From positions 1-64,000 of the forward strand of contig CAIVZZ010000003.1 of assembly GCA_903910555.1 (NCBI GenBank): DNA of 64,000 bases. Direction: 5' to 3'. The stretch is from an uncultured Gemmatimonadota bacterium (lineage in GTDB: Bacteria; Gemmatimonadota; Gemmatimonadetes; Gemmatimonadales; Gemmatimonadaceae). Of this stretch, positions 1 through 10,227 are shown piece after piece. Both the position numbers and the translations under genes were made by a program. Within the stretch, counting starts at the first letter, position 1; the number at the start of each line of letters is the position of its first letter. The notes below the pieces were generated by a model that was not told the origin of the DNA, made no database searches, and saw only the letters and a program-made list of their open reading frames with translations.

Positions 1-120
1 ACCTTCGCCTTGAACTCGGGGGCATGGTTCCGGCGGGATCGTTTCGACATCGGGGACTCCTCCAGTGGTGAGCAAACTTTCGCTCGGGGAGCCCGCTTGT
101 CCACCTATCTCAGCTGTTCA
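1..120 (-). mobile_element. End of an IS3-family-like insertion sequence (left part cut by window edge); 5' end of OrfA transposase on minus strand (ATG at 50)
   Basis: Reverse complement of 1-50 reads MSKRSRRNHAPEFKAKV.., typical of IS3-family OrfA N-termini ('RRNHSPAFKAKVAL'). Putative IS terminus TGAACAG.. at 120, exactly where the adjacent CDS is truncated. Confidence 0.7.
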
Positions 121-1344
121 GAAAACCGGGGCCACTTCTGTGCGGACTTGGGCCGACGTACCCATCGGTATGTGGGTCACTCCGCGTGTTGAAACGATCG
201 ATCCGTTTCTGACCGTGAACCCGCGAAGCTGCCGAAAAAGATCCGTGATTTTAAAAGGGTCCGCCTTCGCGATCATGTCCTCGTTGATGTACTGCCCTTG
301 GCCGTGTGCGCTGCGGTCGTCGAATTCGCGACTCCACAGCGGTGTCGCCTGGCGCTTCGCAATAATCCTGATCGAGTCCAGCGTCCTCGCGACTTCGATC
401 ATGTGGATCGTCGCGTGTTCAGTGTTCGCTGCATGAACGTCGACTTCATAACGACGTGGATAGAAGCCGAGCGCGGTTACCTCGATCGACTGTGTACCAA
501 GCGGCACGTCATTCAAGTGAAACGATCCATCGGGAGCACTGAGCACTTCGCTTGAAGCGCCAAACAGTCGAACGTGCGCGGCGCCGATCGGGCCCTCGGA
601 TCCGTCGCGCTGCACAGTGCCTGAGAGCGACGCCGTGCCCACTATTGTCGCGTCGAGGCGCAGCGTTTCAACGAGCACGCCGCTTGATGGGATCGTTGCG
701 TCAATTGCGCCGGTCGCTTCGCGATCGCCAAACTGCGCCTGCATGAGCATGCTGCGCATGACGGGCAACCCGCAGACTCTAAACGTTCCGTCCCGCCCGG
801 TGACGACCGATGCCACGAGCTCGCGCGGCTTTGCCTGAGCCGTGCGCCGGTCGACGTCGAAATCGCTCCACTTGAACACGACGCGCGCACCCGCGACGCC
901 ATGATCGGAGTGGACATCCTTCACGTATCCAGCAACGAGCCCGATCGTGCTGTCGTGTGCAGCGATCGGGCAGTACGCCGCTCGAATCGTCGCGCCCGAT
1001 GGCACAGCAAGATTCACCGTCGCGGAGTGATCGCGCACGAGATCAGTGCGCTTCGCGGGAACTCCGAGCCCGGTCGAGTCGAGCCACGGATCCTCGACCG
1101 TGAGCACATACGCGCCAGGCGCGAGCGATGCGATCGCATACTTGCCATGCGCGTCGGTCGTTGCGCTGTAATCGCGCGCTTCACCGCTCGCGCTCGGCGC
1201 GCTCTGCGAAACGACGACCGTCGCACCTGCCAGCGGTTTGTGGCGGCTGCTGTCGGTGACCGTGCCGTGCAGCGACGCCGTCGGCTCCTGCGCGATCGCA
1301 AAGGCAAATGGCGCGACGATCAGCGCCGAAAGCCGGATCAACAT
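118..1344 (-). pseudogene. Carboxypeptidase-regulatory-domain secreted protein, C-terminally truncated by the IS end
   Basis: Signal peptide (MLIRLSALIVAPFAFAIAQ), two CarboxypepD_reg-like modules; colinear with paralogue 1353-2753 but stops just before the conserved (L/V)DG..IWTK C-terminus. Confidence 0.7.
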
Positions 1345-1352
1345 TGCACGCC

Positions 1353-2753
1353 TCACTTGGTCCAGATGAGAATCACCCCGCACAGCCCGCTCTTGTACTG
1401 CACCGGTATCACAGCGCCGCTCGCGTAAATTTCGATTCCGTGAATCGCGTCAGGCGCGATGTCGTTCATCGTGCGATCCGAGTAGCCGCCATCTACGTAG
1501 AGCTTCGGCTTGCACGCGCGGTCGGTCGAAGGCCTTGATGGGTCGTTGCTCCCCAACGCCGTCACCCCGCGCGATGAATACACCGTGTCCATCATCACGT
1601 AGTACCCGCGCACTTGTTGCATGAGCTGCGCGGTCTCCAGCGGGGCCGCTTTCTCGATCATCGCTTCAGTGATGTATTGACCGCTGCCGTGCGCGCTGCG
1701 CTCGTCAAACTCGTGATGGCGCGCGAGCGACGTGCTTCGCGCGCTGCGAATCTTTACAGAATCGAGAACAGTCCCGGTCTCGACCATCCCGATCACGATC
1801 TTCTCGACCTGGCCCGACTTCAGTTCGATCGCGTACCGGCGCGGCGCGTACCCAAGCGCGGTCACTTCGATCGACTGCGTTCCGAGCGGTACGTCGATCA
1901 AATGGAATGAACCGTCCGACGCCGTCACGACCTCGCCGCTCGCGCCGACGAGATGCACGTGCGCGCCGGCAATCGTGAACTGCGCCGCCTCGTCGCGCAC
2001 CGCGCCATTCACCGCGACGGTGCCGCTCGCGTTTGGATCAAACCGAATCGTCTGTACCAACACGCCGCTCGCCGGCACGGTCGTCTCGATAATTCCGGTC
2101 GCTTTGTGATCGCCGTACTGCGCTTGAAGCGAGAGCGAGCGGAGTACCGGCACGCCGCACATGCGGAACATGCCGTCGCGGTCGGTGGTCGCTGCGGCAA
2201 CGCGGTCGCGCGACGTCGCCTGTGCCGTAAGGCGATCGACGTCGAAGTCACTCCATGCAAAAACGACGCGAATGCCCTCGACCGGCCGGTCGGTGTGCGC
2301 GTCTTTCACGTAGCCCGCCACCAATCCAACCGAACTGTCGGCTGCGGTGCTCGAGCAAAACACCGAGCGAATCGTCGCGCCGGAGGGAACGGCGAGATTC
2401 ACCGTCGCCGAATGCTCTTTTATTAGATCGGCTTTCTGGGGAGGTACGCCGAATCCCGTCGAGTCGAGCCAGGGGTGCTCGACGGTGACCATGTACACGC
2501 CGGGCGGCAGTGCGTTGATCGCGAACTTGCCGCGGGAGTCGGTCGTCGCGCTGTAGTCACGCACGTCACCGCCGCTATTGCTCGCCGCGCGCAACGCAAT
2601 AACTGTCGCGCCAACGAGCGGGCCGCGCCGAATGCTGTCCGTGACGGTGCCTTTGAGCGACGCACTCGCGTCCTGCGCCGCCGCTATCGACAGCGGCACG
2701 CTCAGTAGCAAACAGGTAATCAACGCGCGAAGTGCCGACCGACGAGTGACCAA
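1353..2753 (-). CDS. Secreted carboxypeptidase-regulatory-like protein with C-terminal TonB-plug-like domain (no barrel)
   Basis: Signal peptide; 'SLKGTVTDSIRRGPLVGATV' motif; C-term '..LYVDGGYSDRTMNDIAPDAIHGIEIYASGAVIPVQYKSGLCGVILIWTK'. Confidence 0.75.
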   Translation of the reverse strand: MVTRRSALRALITCLLLSVPLSIAAAQDASASLKGTVTDSIRRGPLVGATVIALRAASNSGGDVRDYSATTDSRGKFAINALPPGVYMVTVEHPWLDSTGFGVPPQKADLIKEHSATVNLAVPSGATIRSVFCSSTAADSSVGLVAGYVKDAHTDRPVEGIRVVFAWSDFDVDRLTAQATSRDRVAAATTDRDGMFRMCGVPVLRSLSLQAQYGDHKATGIIETTVPASGVLVQTIRFDPNASGTVAVNGAVRDEAAQFTIAGAHVHLVGASGEVVTASDGSFHLIDVPLGTQSIEVTALGYAPRRYAIELKSGQVEKIVIGMVETGTVLDSVKIRSARSTSLARHHEFDERSAHGSGQYITEAMIEKAAPLETAQLMQQVRGYYVMMDTVYSSRGVTALGSNDPSRPSTDRACKPKLYVDGGYSDRTMNDIAPDAIHGIEIYASGAVIPVQYKSGLCGVILIWTK

Positions 2754-2888
2754 AGCGCGATCTCGCGTGACTCAAGTACCGACACCGTCGAACACAATTC
2801 AGCCACCGCTGCGCCGCGGCTCTCATTGAGACTGGCCTACTTGGTCTGGCGGTGCAAGTCCTAAGCGATCGCGCGGTTCTTCGCGCGG

Positions 2889-5309
2889 CTAATCACTGCG
2901 CAATGCCACCAGCGCCTCGATCCGCGATGCGCGCCACGACGGCACAAGGCACGCGAGCGCGGCGACGATCGCGAATAGCACGGTCACGCCGCCAAACACC
3001 CGCGGATCGAGCGGCTGCACGTTGTACAGGAGCGAAGTCAGCGCGCGCGCGCCGGCCGCCGCAGCGACAAGTCCGACCACCAGCCCGATGGCGACGAGTC
3101 GCATGCCCTGCGTGAGAATCAATCTGATCACGTCAGTGCGCTCGGCGCCGAGCGCCATGCGAATACCGATCTCGCCGGTGCGCTGCGTGACGGCGTATGC
3201 GAGCACGCTGTACAGCCCGAGCGCGGAGAGGAAGAGCGCGATGATCGAGAACGCACCTGTGAGCCAGGCGGTGATGCGCTGGATGCCGAGCGACTGCATG
3301 AGCTGAGTATCGAGCGTCGCGAAGAACGAAACCGCCTGACTCTTGTCGACCGATGCGACCGCGGAGCGGAGCACAGCCTGAAGCGCATTCGGATCGCCGT
3401 TGGTAGACGCGGCGATAACCTGTCCCACGCCGCCCTGCTGGCGCAGCGCCTGATAGAGCATGTCCGGTGGCGGCGTGTTGAGACCGATCGATTTTACATC
3501 ACCGACGATTCCGACGATCTCGAGTTTCTGATCGGCGAGCTGCCCGCGGAGCAAGAACTGTCCGAGTGCTTTTCCGTCGGGGAAGAGCCGCTTGGCGAAC
3601 GACGCGTTGATGATGCACACCTGCGGCGCGCCGTCGATGTCGGTCGAGAGAAATCCGCGTCCCGAAAGGAGCGGAACGTGCAGCAGCGCGAAGAAATCCT
3701 CGCTGATCGTGTTGATATACGCGACCGGTCTGTCCGACAGTGGTGGAATCGGCTGGCCGAACACCGCGTACACTGCGCGGCCATTTCCGCCTGCGAGCGG
3801 CAGCGCGCCGGCCGTCGCCGCGATCTTCACTGCGGGATTCGCGCGCAGTCTATCAAGAACCAGATTGTAAAAATTCACCTGCTGGGTTTTCCCGGGATAT
3901 GTCGACGGCGGCGCGTTGAGGAAAACGCTCGCGATGCCGTGCGACGAGAATCCGGCGTCTGTCGACTGAAGTTTCATGAAACTCACGAGCAGCAAGCTCG
4001 ATCCTATCAACAGCATCACCGAGAGCGACACCTCGGCAACAATCAAGAATCCGCGGAACCGCGTCCCGCGCGCGCCGCCAACCGTGCCGCGCGAGCTGTC
4101 TTTCAGCACGTCGGCGAGGTTCACATTCGACGCCTGCATCGCCGGTACAAAGCCGATGACGAGCGATGACAGCACCGAGAGACCCACCGTGAAACTGAGC
4201 GTGGCGGCGTCGAGCGAAAACGTGGTCGTGGATTGCAGCTGGCTCGCGAACACCGACTGCACCCCCTTCAATGCGAAGAGCGCGAGCACCACGCCGAGCG
4301 ATGCGGCGAGCATGCAGAAGATCAGCGTCTCGAGCAGGAACTGGCGGATTAGATGCTTGCGCGTGGCACCGAGCGAGAGGCGCACGCCGATCTCTTTGTG
4401 GCGCGCGGAGAGTCGGCCGAGAAACAGGTTCGATACGTTCGCGCAGGCGATCAAAAGCACGAAGCCGACGGCGGTGAGGAGCAGAATGAAAGTGGGCCGC
4501 ACCGGACCGACCGCTTCCTCGACCCACGTTTTCAGCTCGTTTTCGTTGTTGCCGTCGATGCGCGCGGTGAACTCCTGCTGATAGCGCTTTGAAATCGCAC
4601 GGATTTCGGATTCGGCCTGTGCGAATGACACGCCCGGTTTGATGCGCGCGGTGACCTGCATGAATCCCGCGCCGCTTTCTCGTTGGGCTTCGGTGAGATA
4701 CGGCGGCGAAAATGGCCACGGCTGCAATGCTTGCACGATCGAGATCGGCGCGGGGACTCCGGGCGCGAGGATCCCGACGACCGTGGTACCAACGCCGTCG
4801 AGTTGGATCGTTTGGCCGACGAGGTCGTCACGCTTACCGAAACGCGTCGCCCAGACTTCATATGTAAGGATGCAGACGTGTGGGCCGTTCTCTTTGTCTT
4901 CGTCCGCGGTGAAGTTGCGGCCGCGCGCGAGCGTGAGGCCGAGCGTGGGGACGAAGCTTTGTGTCACGTCGAGCGTGGTGAGCTGTTCCGGATCGGCGCC
5001 GTCGCGTGTGAGGACTCGGGTGTTGAACGCCGATGCGGTGATCCCGCTGAAGACTGTTTGCTCCGTACTGAAGATCCGGTATTTCGGAACCGACATCACC
5101 GGCGCGACGACGTTGCGCGTTTTGTTGTTCGTCCAGATTCGGACGAGCCGGCCCGCGTCGGGAAGATTGATCGGGTTGAGCACGATCGTGTTGAACACGC
5201 TGAACAGCGCCGTGTTCGCGCCGATGCCGATTGCGATCGTGAGGATCGCGACGGCGGTGAAGCCCGGAGATTTGAAGAGGCTTCGGAAGGCGTACTTGAG
5301 TTCGGTCAT
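2889..5309 (-). CDS. ADOP-family ABC transporter permease (MacB_PCD + FtsX)
   Basis: MTELKYAFRSLFKSPGFTAVAILTIAIGIGANTALFSVFNTIVL..; C-term '..TGEIGIRMALGAERTDVIRLILTQGMRL'. Confidence 0.9.
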   Translation of the reverse strand: MTELKYAFRSLFKSPGFTAVAILTIAIGIGANTALFSVFNTIVLNPINLPDAGRLVRIWTNNKTRNVVAPVMSVPKYRIFSTEQTVFSGITASAFNTRVLTRDGADPEQLTTLDVTQSFVPTLGLTLARGRNFTADEDKENGPHVCILTYEVWATRFGKRDDLVGQTIQLDGVGTTVVGILAPGVPAPISIVQALQPWPFSPPYLTEAQRESGAGFMQVTARIKPGVSFAQAESEIRAISKRYQQEFTARIDGNNENELKTWVEEAVGPVRPTFILLLTAVGFVLLIACANVSNLFLGRLSARHKEIGVRLSLGATRKHLIRQFLLETLIFCMLAASLGVVLALFALKGVQSVFASQLQSTTTFSLDAATLSFTVGLSVLSSLVIGFVPAMQASNVNLADVLKDSSRGTVGGARGTRFRGFLIVAEVSLSVMLLIGSSLLLVSFMKLQSTDAGFSSHGIASVFLNAPPSTYPGKTQQVNFYNLVLDRLRANPAVKIAATAGALPLAGGNGRAVYAVFGQPIPPLSDRPVAYINTISEDFFALLHVPLLSGRGFLSTDIDGAPQVCIINASFAKRLFPDGKALGQFLLRGQLADQKLEIVGIVGDVKSIGLNTPPPDMLYQALRQQGGVGQVIAASTNGDPNALQAVLRSAVASVDKSQAVSFFATLDTQLMQSLGIQRITAWLTGAFSIIALFLSALGLYSVLAYAVTQRTGEIGIRMALGAERTDVIRLILTQGMRLVAIGLVVGLVAAAAGARALTSLLYNVQPLDPRVFGGVTVLFAIVAALACLVPSWRASRIEALVALRSD

Positions 5310-5422
5310 CGGCGCGGGAGAAGGGCGGGGAACGACCTGTGTCTTGCTCGTTCACATTAGTCGCCCGAAACCGGCCAAAGCGTTGCTTGCGTGTTGCAAC
5401 GACGCGGCGAGATAATGGATGT

Positions 5423-5692
5423 GTGGAGCGCTACTCATGGCAGGTTCCCGCTGACCCGGTTGCGGCAGCCGACGCCGAGCGATTGGCTGCGGCAGACGAC
5501 GAAGATCGCGCGATCCAAATGCGGAGTTTCGTCGCGCTCGCGTGGGTGGCGGTTTTCGCTGGCGGTTTTGTGTGGCTCGTCTCGGCGTATTTGACCGAGA
5601 TGCGGACGGTGGGTTGTACTGAGTTCGTCTCAGCGCCGGCTCATGCGCCGCCTCCGGGGAGCTGCAAGCGCGAGCGGAAGGCGTTTCGATGA
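5423..5692 (+). CDS. Possible small single-TM hypothetical protein
   Basis: ORF with one hydrophobic segment (FVALAWVAVFAGGFVWLVSAYL); GTG start guessed. Confidence 0.3.
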   Translation: MERYSWQVPADPVAAADAERLAAADDEDRAIQMRSFVALAWVAVFAGGFVWLVSAYLTEMRTVGCTEFVSAPAHAPPPGSCKRERKAFR

Positions 5693-5754
5693 CGGCCGGG
5701 ACGAGAACGGTGCCTCGGTAGTGAAAGGGACTCTGTGTGTCCTTGCCGGACGGC

Positions 5755-7185
5755 TCACTTAGTCCAGATCACTACTGATCCACAGCCGGTCGACGAAAAC
5801 CGGTCATATTGTGCGGGGACGGTACCGGGGCCGGCATACACCTCGATGCCACGAATCATTTCAGGGCGCACGATCGAGCTTAACTCTTCGAAGCGAGCCG
5901 GATCGGCAGGAGGTTGCATTCCCTTAAGATCGCCCATCTTCGTCACAACGAACTCCACACCATCAAGAAAAACGTTCGGAACGCAGCGGCCGCGCAGATA
6001 CGGTACCGGTGTACATCCCATTGCTGAACCTCTCGTCGCATTACACTCCACTCGAACGCTCCCGACGCCTCGGAGAATGTCGGGAATGTTCGAAAAATTA
6101 TGCCGACTGATTTGTTCTGCAGTCACATAGCTGCCTAAGCCGTGCGATCGCCGCGTCTCGAACCCGTCGTCCATCGAGGGGATCGACGGTGCTTTGCCCT
6201 TCACTGTATCCGCTGCGAGGATCGGCGCGCGTCCGATCATCCACAGCGTCGTATCACGAACGCTATTGGTAGCGAAGTCCATAGCCGCCGTCACCGGCAA
6301 GAGTCCGATGGACTTGGCCTCAATCGCGCGCGTGCCAGCTGCAATGCTCGGAATCCGAAATACGCCAGTGGCATCCGTGCGTGCCGTGTCCGTCGTACCA
6401 AAGACGCCGAGCACAGCATCGCGTACCGGTCGACGGTCTGTACCGATGACCATCCCGTGCAATGACGCGGTGCCGCGTGCAATCTCCGAATCGCCGGATG
6501 CGCGGCGACGCGCGGCGCTGTCGCGCATGCTAATCGAAAAATCCATGCGGCGAATCCGTGCGTCGTCCAATAGCAGCGGCATCGGCCCCGCGGTAAAGCC
6601 CGCGCGCTCAGATACCAATTCGAGCGGCACTTTCGTTGGCACGCCGCACAGCCGGTAGACGCCGCTGGCATTCGCGCTGGTCGCTGCACCCACTCGGTGT
6701 CCGACCGTCCGCACTCCGGACAGCGTGAACTCCGTCCAGTCCGTACTGATAGTGGCGCCCGGTAACAGCGTTTGGTCGTCGACATCACGAATGCGTCCGA
6801 TCAAGACGCCCGTGTCCGGCTCGCGCGGCCCCGGACACAGGCGTGAAAGCATCGTCGCCATGCTCGGCGTGAACAGGTTGACGGTGCTGCGACGTCGGCC
6901 ATCGACATCGACTCGCACGAGCGGCAACGCGACGTCGAGTGAATCGACCACGGCGTGGGTGAAACCAATCGTGTAGTGGCCGTCCGCTACGCTGTCGAAC
7001 CGAAACCGTCCGTGCGAATCCGTCGTGGCGTATCGAGACGTCTCGACGAGGACAACGGTTGCTGTCGCGAGCGGCGCGTGCGTGCTCAGCGAATCGTAGA
7101 CAGTCCCCGCGATGCTGCCCTGGGCGCCTGCTCGCGTCGCGCTGAGTGCGAGCGTACCAAACGCAATGATGCGAGCTATCGTCAC
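5755..7185 (-). CDS. Secreted carboxypeptidase-regulatory-like protein with plug-like C-terminus
   Basis: Signal peptide; 'GSIAGTVYDSLSTHAPLATATV'; C-term '..VFLDGVEF..IRGIEVYAGPGTVPAQYDRFSSTGCGSVVIWTK'. Confidence 0.75.
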   Translation of the reverse strand: MTIARIIAFGTLALSATRAGAQGSIAGTVYDSLSTHAPLATATVVLVETSRYATTDSHGRFRFDSVADGHYTIGFTHAVVDSLDVALPLVRVDVDGRRRSTVNLFTPSMATMLSRLCPGPREPDTGVLIGRIRDVDDQTLLPGATISTDWTEFTLSGVRTVGHRVGAATSANASGVYRLCGVPTKVPLELVSERAGFTAGPMPLLLDDARIRRMDFSISMRDSAARRRASGDSEIARGTASLHGMVIGTDRRPVRDAVLGVFGTTDTARTDATGVFRIPSIAAGTRAIEAKSIGLLPVTAAMDFATNSVRDTTLWMIGRAPILAADTVKGKAPSIPSMDDGFETRRSHGLGSYVTAEQISRHNFSNIPDILRGVGSVRVECNATRGSAMGCTPVPYLRGRCVPNVFLDGVEFVVTKMGDLKGMQPPADPARFEELSSIVRPEMIRGIEVYAGPGTVPAQYDRFSSTGCGSVVIWTK

Positions 7186-7311
7186 GTTGCCTCCGGCGGG
7201 TCACGCCACGCTCAGAGTCGAATAGTGCGGTGGACGAGCTCTTACGGCAACTGGCCTATTCCCGCACCAGAATGTGCGTGTGTCGTTCCCCGAACCCGAC
7301 GCCGAGTTCGC

Positions 7312-7773
7312 TCAGCCCACCTTCTTCATAAAACAGTGCTTCTGACCCACCTCAATCTCGGTCTTATCGAGCTTCGTATACCGCGCAATCTTCTCCGGAT
7401 ACTTCGAAAGCTCCGCGTGCTCAAACCCGCACGACACAAACAGCTCGTCTGAAAACGAAACCGCAAAGAGCTGCTCATACCCGCGCGACTTCGCGAGTTT
7501 CTCCAGCGCACCGATCAGCGCCTTTCCGTATCCAAGCCCCTGCGCATCCTGCGTCACCGCGAGCGAGACGAGCTCCACAATAGTCGGCGAGTATTCATCG
7601 AGCGCCGCACATGCAACCACGCCGCCATCTGCATCCCTGATCACGCGATAGTCCGCGAGATGCCCGTACGCGAACTCCTCGGTGCGCAGCAGCGTCAGCC
7701 CCTGCGCGGCGTAGCTATTGTTGAGCGCGACCAGCGCTTGAATATCAGTTTCGTTCGCTCGTGAGACTCGCAT
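7312..7773 (-). CDS. GNAT N-acetyltransferase (possibly ArgA-like)
   Basis: 'VSLAVTQDAQGLGYGKALIGALEKLAKSRGYEQLFAVS' acetyl-CoA loop; start set at MRVSRANE. Confidence 0.75.
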   Translation of the reverse strand: MRVSRANETDIQALVALNNSYAAQGLTLLRTEEFAYGHLADYRVIRDADGGVVACAALDEYSPTIVELVSLAVTQDAQGLGYGKALIGALEKLAKSRGYEQLFAVSFSDELFVSCGFEHAELSKYPEKIARYTKLDKTEIEVGQKHCFMKKVG

Positions 7774-7781
7774 GTTTTGTC

Positions 7782-9479
7782 TTAGCGCTCCACCGCTTCG
7801 AGTCGCGTCAGCGCGATCCGAATCGGCAATATCGTGGCCAATGTGCACAGCGCGAACGCCGTGCCGAATCCAAGTACCATCTCAAAAATATCAGGCTGAG
7901 ATCCGTACAGCCGTGATGATAAGAAACTGAACACCGGCCGCGCTTCCATGATCACCACTCCGGCAATGACCGCGACCGACGACATCATGAACAGCAATCC
8001 GCCGAAGCTGGTCGGGATCTGCGCGGCGTTCTCCGTTTCAAACTGGGGAAAGACCGTCCCAAAACCGATGGCCAATCCACTGATCGCAAAGGTCATCATC
8101 GCGATCGTGAATGTGCTTACAACGAACATGAAGCCGCTCACTTTCAGCAAATAGTCCGTCACGCCGACGATCGCGAGCGCGAGAATCAGCAGCGGCGCCG
8201 TTCCAACCCAGAACTTCGCCCATAACAAATCGCGCATCGACATCGGGCTCGATTTGAGCAGCCAGAGCGTTCGCCCCTCGAGTGAAACTCCGGGGAAAAT
8301 GAATCGCGCGGCAATCGACGCCAATACAAATCCCGCCAGCACGAGATTCAAGAATGGCACCACGTTCACCAACCATAACGTGATCCCTTCGCCCTTGAGC
8401 GGCAGGAACTTGATGTTGAACACGTACACAACCACCAGCACGGCGAGCAGAATCAGCTGCGACCACTGCGTGGTATCGCGAAAGAACACGCGAATCTCTT
8501 TCATGATCAGTTCCTGCTTCAGCACGCCGAGCGGACGAAGCACGCGCATGATCATCCGCGTGAGGATTCCGCTGCGCGCCCAGCGCTGCGCGCTTTCTTG
8601 CGCCTTGCTGAATCCGGTCACATAGAGCGCGCGGTGGAGCAGGGCACCAAGCACGACGAACGCCGCCGCGGTTGTCCAGAGCATGTACACCGCAAGCCAG
8701 TCCGGTTTCTCGGAGAGCAGCCCCATAATGCTGCGCTGTACCCATTCAGACGGGAGCAGTGGGGAAGTCGGCGTGCGGAGCACCGCGACGAAGTCTACCA
8801 GGGACTTGAATCCCTCCGGCCGCGCGAGCTGCTCGGGCCGCACGAGCCGCACGACCAGCACGACACCGGCCGCGGCCATGACGGCGACGACGCTCAGAAT
8901 ATCGCGCGTGCGCCGCGCCGGAAAAATATTCACGAGCAACAGCGTCGACGCGCTCCCGATGACAGCCGGTATCACGAGGAAGGGAATCATCACGGCCGTG
9001 GCGAACAGTCCAAACGCCCACCCGCCGCGATACACCCACCCGTACGCGGCGAAAACCGGAATCGACATCAGCGCCACCATCCAGCTCGACGCGATCACCG
9101 TTTCCAGAAGTTTCGCGCCGTACAACCGCAGCCAGTCCACCGGACCCGACACGAGCAAATCGAGGTTTCGCGCAAGAAAGAAACTCGACAGCGCCGTGAT
9201 CACGTTCGACAGCAGCAGGATCGAAAAAAAACTCACGAGCATTAGCCCGAGCAGCTTGCCCGAAAGCAACGGCCCGATTTCCGGAATCCCGCGGAAGTAA
9301 TACAGGAGTTTGTACAGCACGCTGTAAATCGCGGCCCAGAAAATCGCACCGATAATCGCGAGCAGCGTGATCCGCGCCCCGCGCCCCTTCTTGTCGCTCA
9401 CCGACCGCGCACGCGCCGTCAGCACCTTCGGCGTGAGAAGGTGCAGCAACCGCGGGTTCGGCAGCAGCTCTTCAGGCAT
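7782..9479 (-). CDS. ABC-2-type exporter permease, multi-TM
   Basis: Many hydrophobic segments; start overlaps the stop of the upstream ABC ATPase (ATGCCTGA). Confidence 0.75.
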   Translation of the reverse strand: MPEELLPNPRLLHLLTPKVLTARARSVSDKKGRGARITLLAIIGAIFWAAIYSVLYKLLYYFRGIPEIGPLLSGKLLGLMLVSFFSILLLSNVITALSSFFLARNLDLLVSGPVDWLRLYGAKLLETVIASSWMVALMSIPVFAAYGWVYRGGWAFGLFATAVMIPFLVIPAVIGSASTLLLVNIFPARRTRDILSVVAVMAAAGVVLVVRLVRPEQLARPEGFKSLVDFVAVLRTPTSPLLPSEWVQRSIMGLLSEKPDWLAVYMLWTTAAAFVVLGALLHRALYVTGFSKAQESAQRWARSGILTRMIMRVLRPLGVLKQELIMKEIRVFFRDTTQWSQLILLAVLVVVYVFNIKFLPLKGEGITLWLVNVVPFLNLVLAGFVLASIAARFIFPGVSLEGRTLWLLKSSPMSMRDLLWAKFWVGTAPLLILALAIVGVTDYLLKVSGFMFVVSTFTIAMMTFAISGLAIGFGTVFPQFETENAAQIPTSFGGLLFMMSSVAVIAGVVIMEARPVFSFLSSRLYGSQPDIFEMVLGFGTAFALCTLATILPIRIALTRLEAVER

Positions 9480-10227
9480 CCAGCACGTCAACCAGATCGC
9501 GTGCCGCCGTCTGCCCGGTCAGGCGCATGAAGATCTCCTCGAGCCCGCCCTTATTCTCCGCGCCAGCGCGCAGTTCATCCATCGTCCCGCATGCCGCGAT
9601 CTTTCCGCCCGCGATAATCGCGATGCGATCGCACAGCGCCTCGGCCGCATCAAGCGTGTGCGTGCTCATCAAAATCGTATGCCCGCGCCGCACATATTCC
9701 TTAAACAGCTCGCGCAGAATCTTGATCGATTTCGGATCGAGCCCCACATGCGGCTCGTCAACGACAATCACCTGCGGCCGGTGCACGAACGCCGACGACA
9801 CAATCAGCTTCTGCCGCATCCCTTGCGAGTAGCTCTCAACCAACTCATCGCGCCACTCCTCAAGATCGAACAGCGCCATCAACTCGCGCGCACGATGCTC
9901 GACCTCTTTCCCCTGCTCGCCATACAACCCCGCCACAAAGCGCAGAAACTCCGCGCCCGTCAGTTTCTCGTAAATGAAAGGGCGATCGGGAATGAACCCA
10001 AGCTTCGACTTCGCCGCGATCGGATCCTTGGCGATATCAATCCCCGCAATCTCCACGGTGCCGGCCGTCGGCTTCAATATTCCGGCGATCATACGCAGCG
10101 TCGTCGTCTTTCCCGCGCCGTTCGGCCCGACGAACCCAAAGAGTTCGCCCGCCGGCACATGCAGATCAATCGAGTTGACTGCCGTGAAAGTCCCGTACTT
10201 CTTGGTCAGCTTCGTCAGCCGGATCAC
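9472..10227 (-). CDS. ABC transporter ATP-binding protein
   Basis: VIRLTKLTKKYGTFTAVNSIDLHVPAGELFGFVGPNGAGKTTTLRM (Walker A), VIVVDEPHVGLDP (Walker B), H-loop MSTHTLDAAE; GTG start overlapping previous stop. Confidence 0.9.
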   Translation of the reverse strand: MIRLTKLTKKYGTFTAVNSIDLHVPAGELFGFVGPNGAGKTTTLRMIAGILKPTAGTVEIAGIDIAKDPIAAKSKLGFIPDRPFIYEKLTGAEFLRFVAGLYGEQGKEVEHRARELMALFDLEEWRDELVESYSQGMRQKLIVSSAFVHRPQVIVVDEPHVGLDPKSIKILRELFKEYVRRGHTILMSTHTLDAAEALCDRIAIIAGGKIAACGTMDELRAGAENKGGLEEIFMRLTGQTAARDLVDVLDA

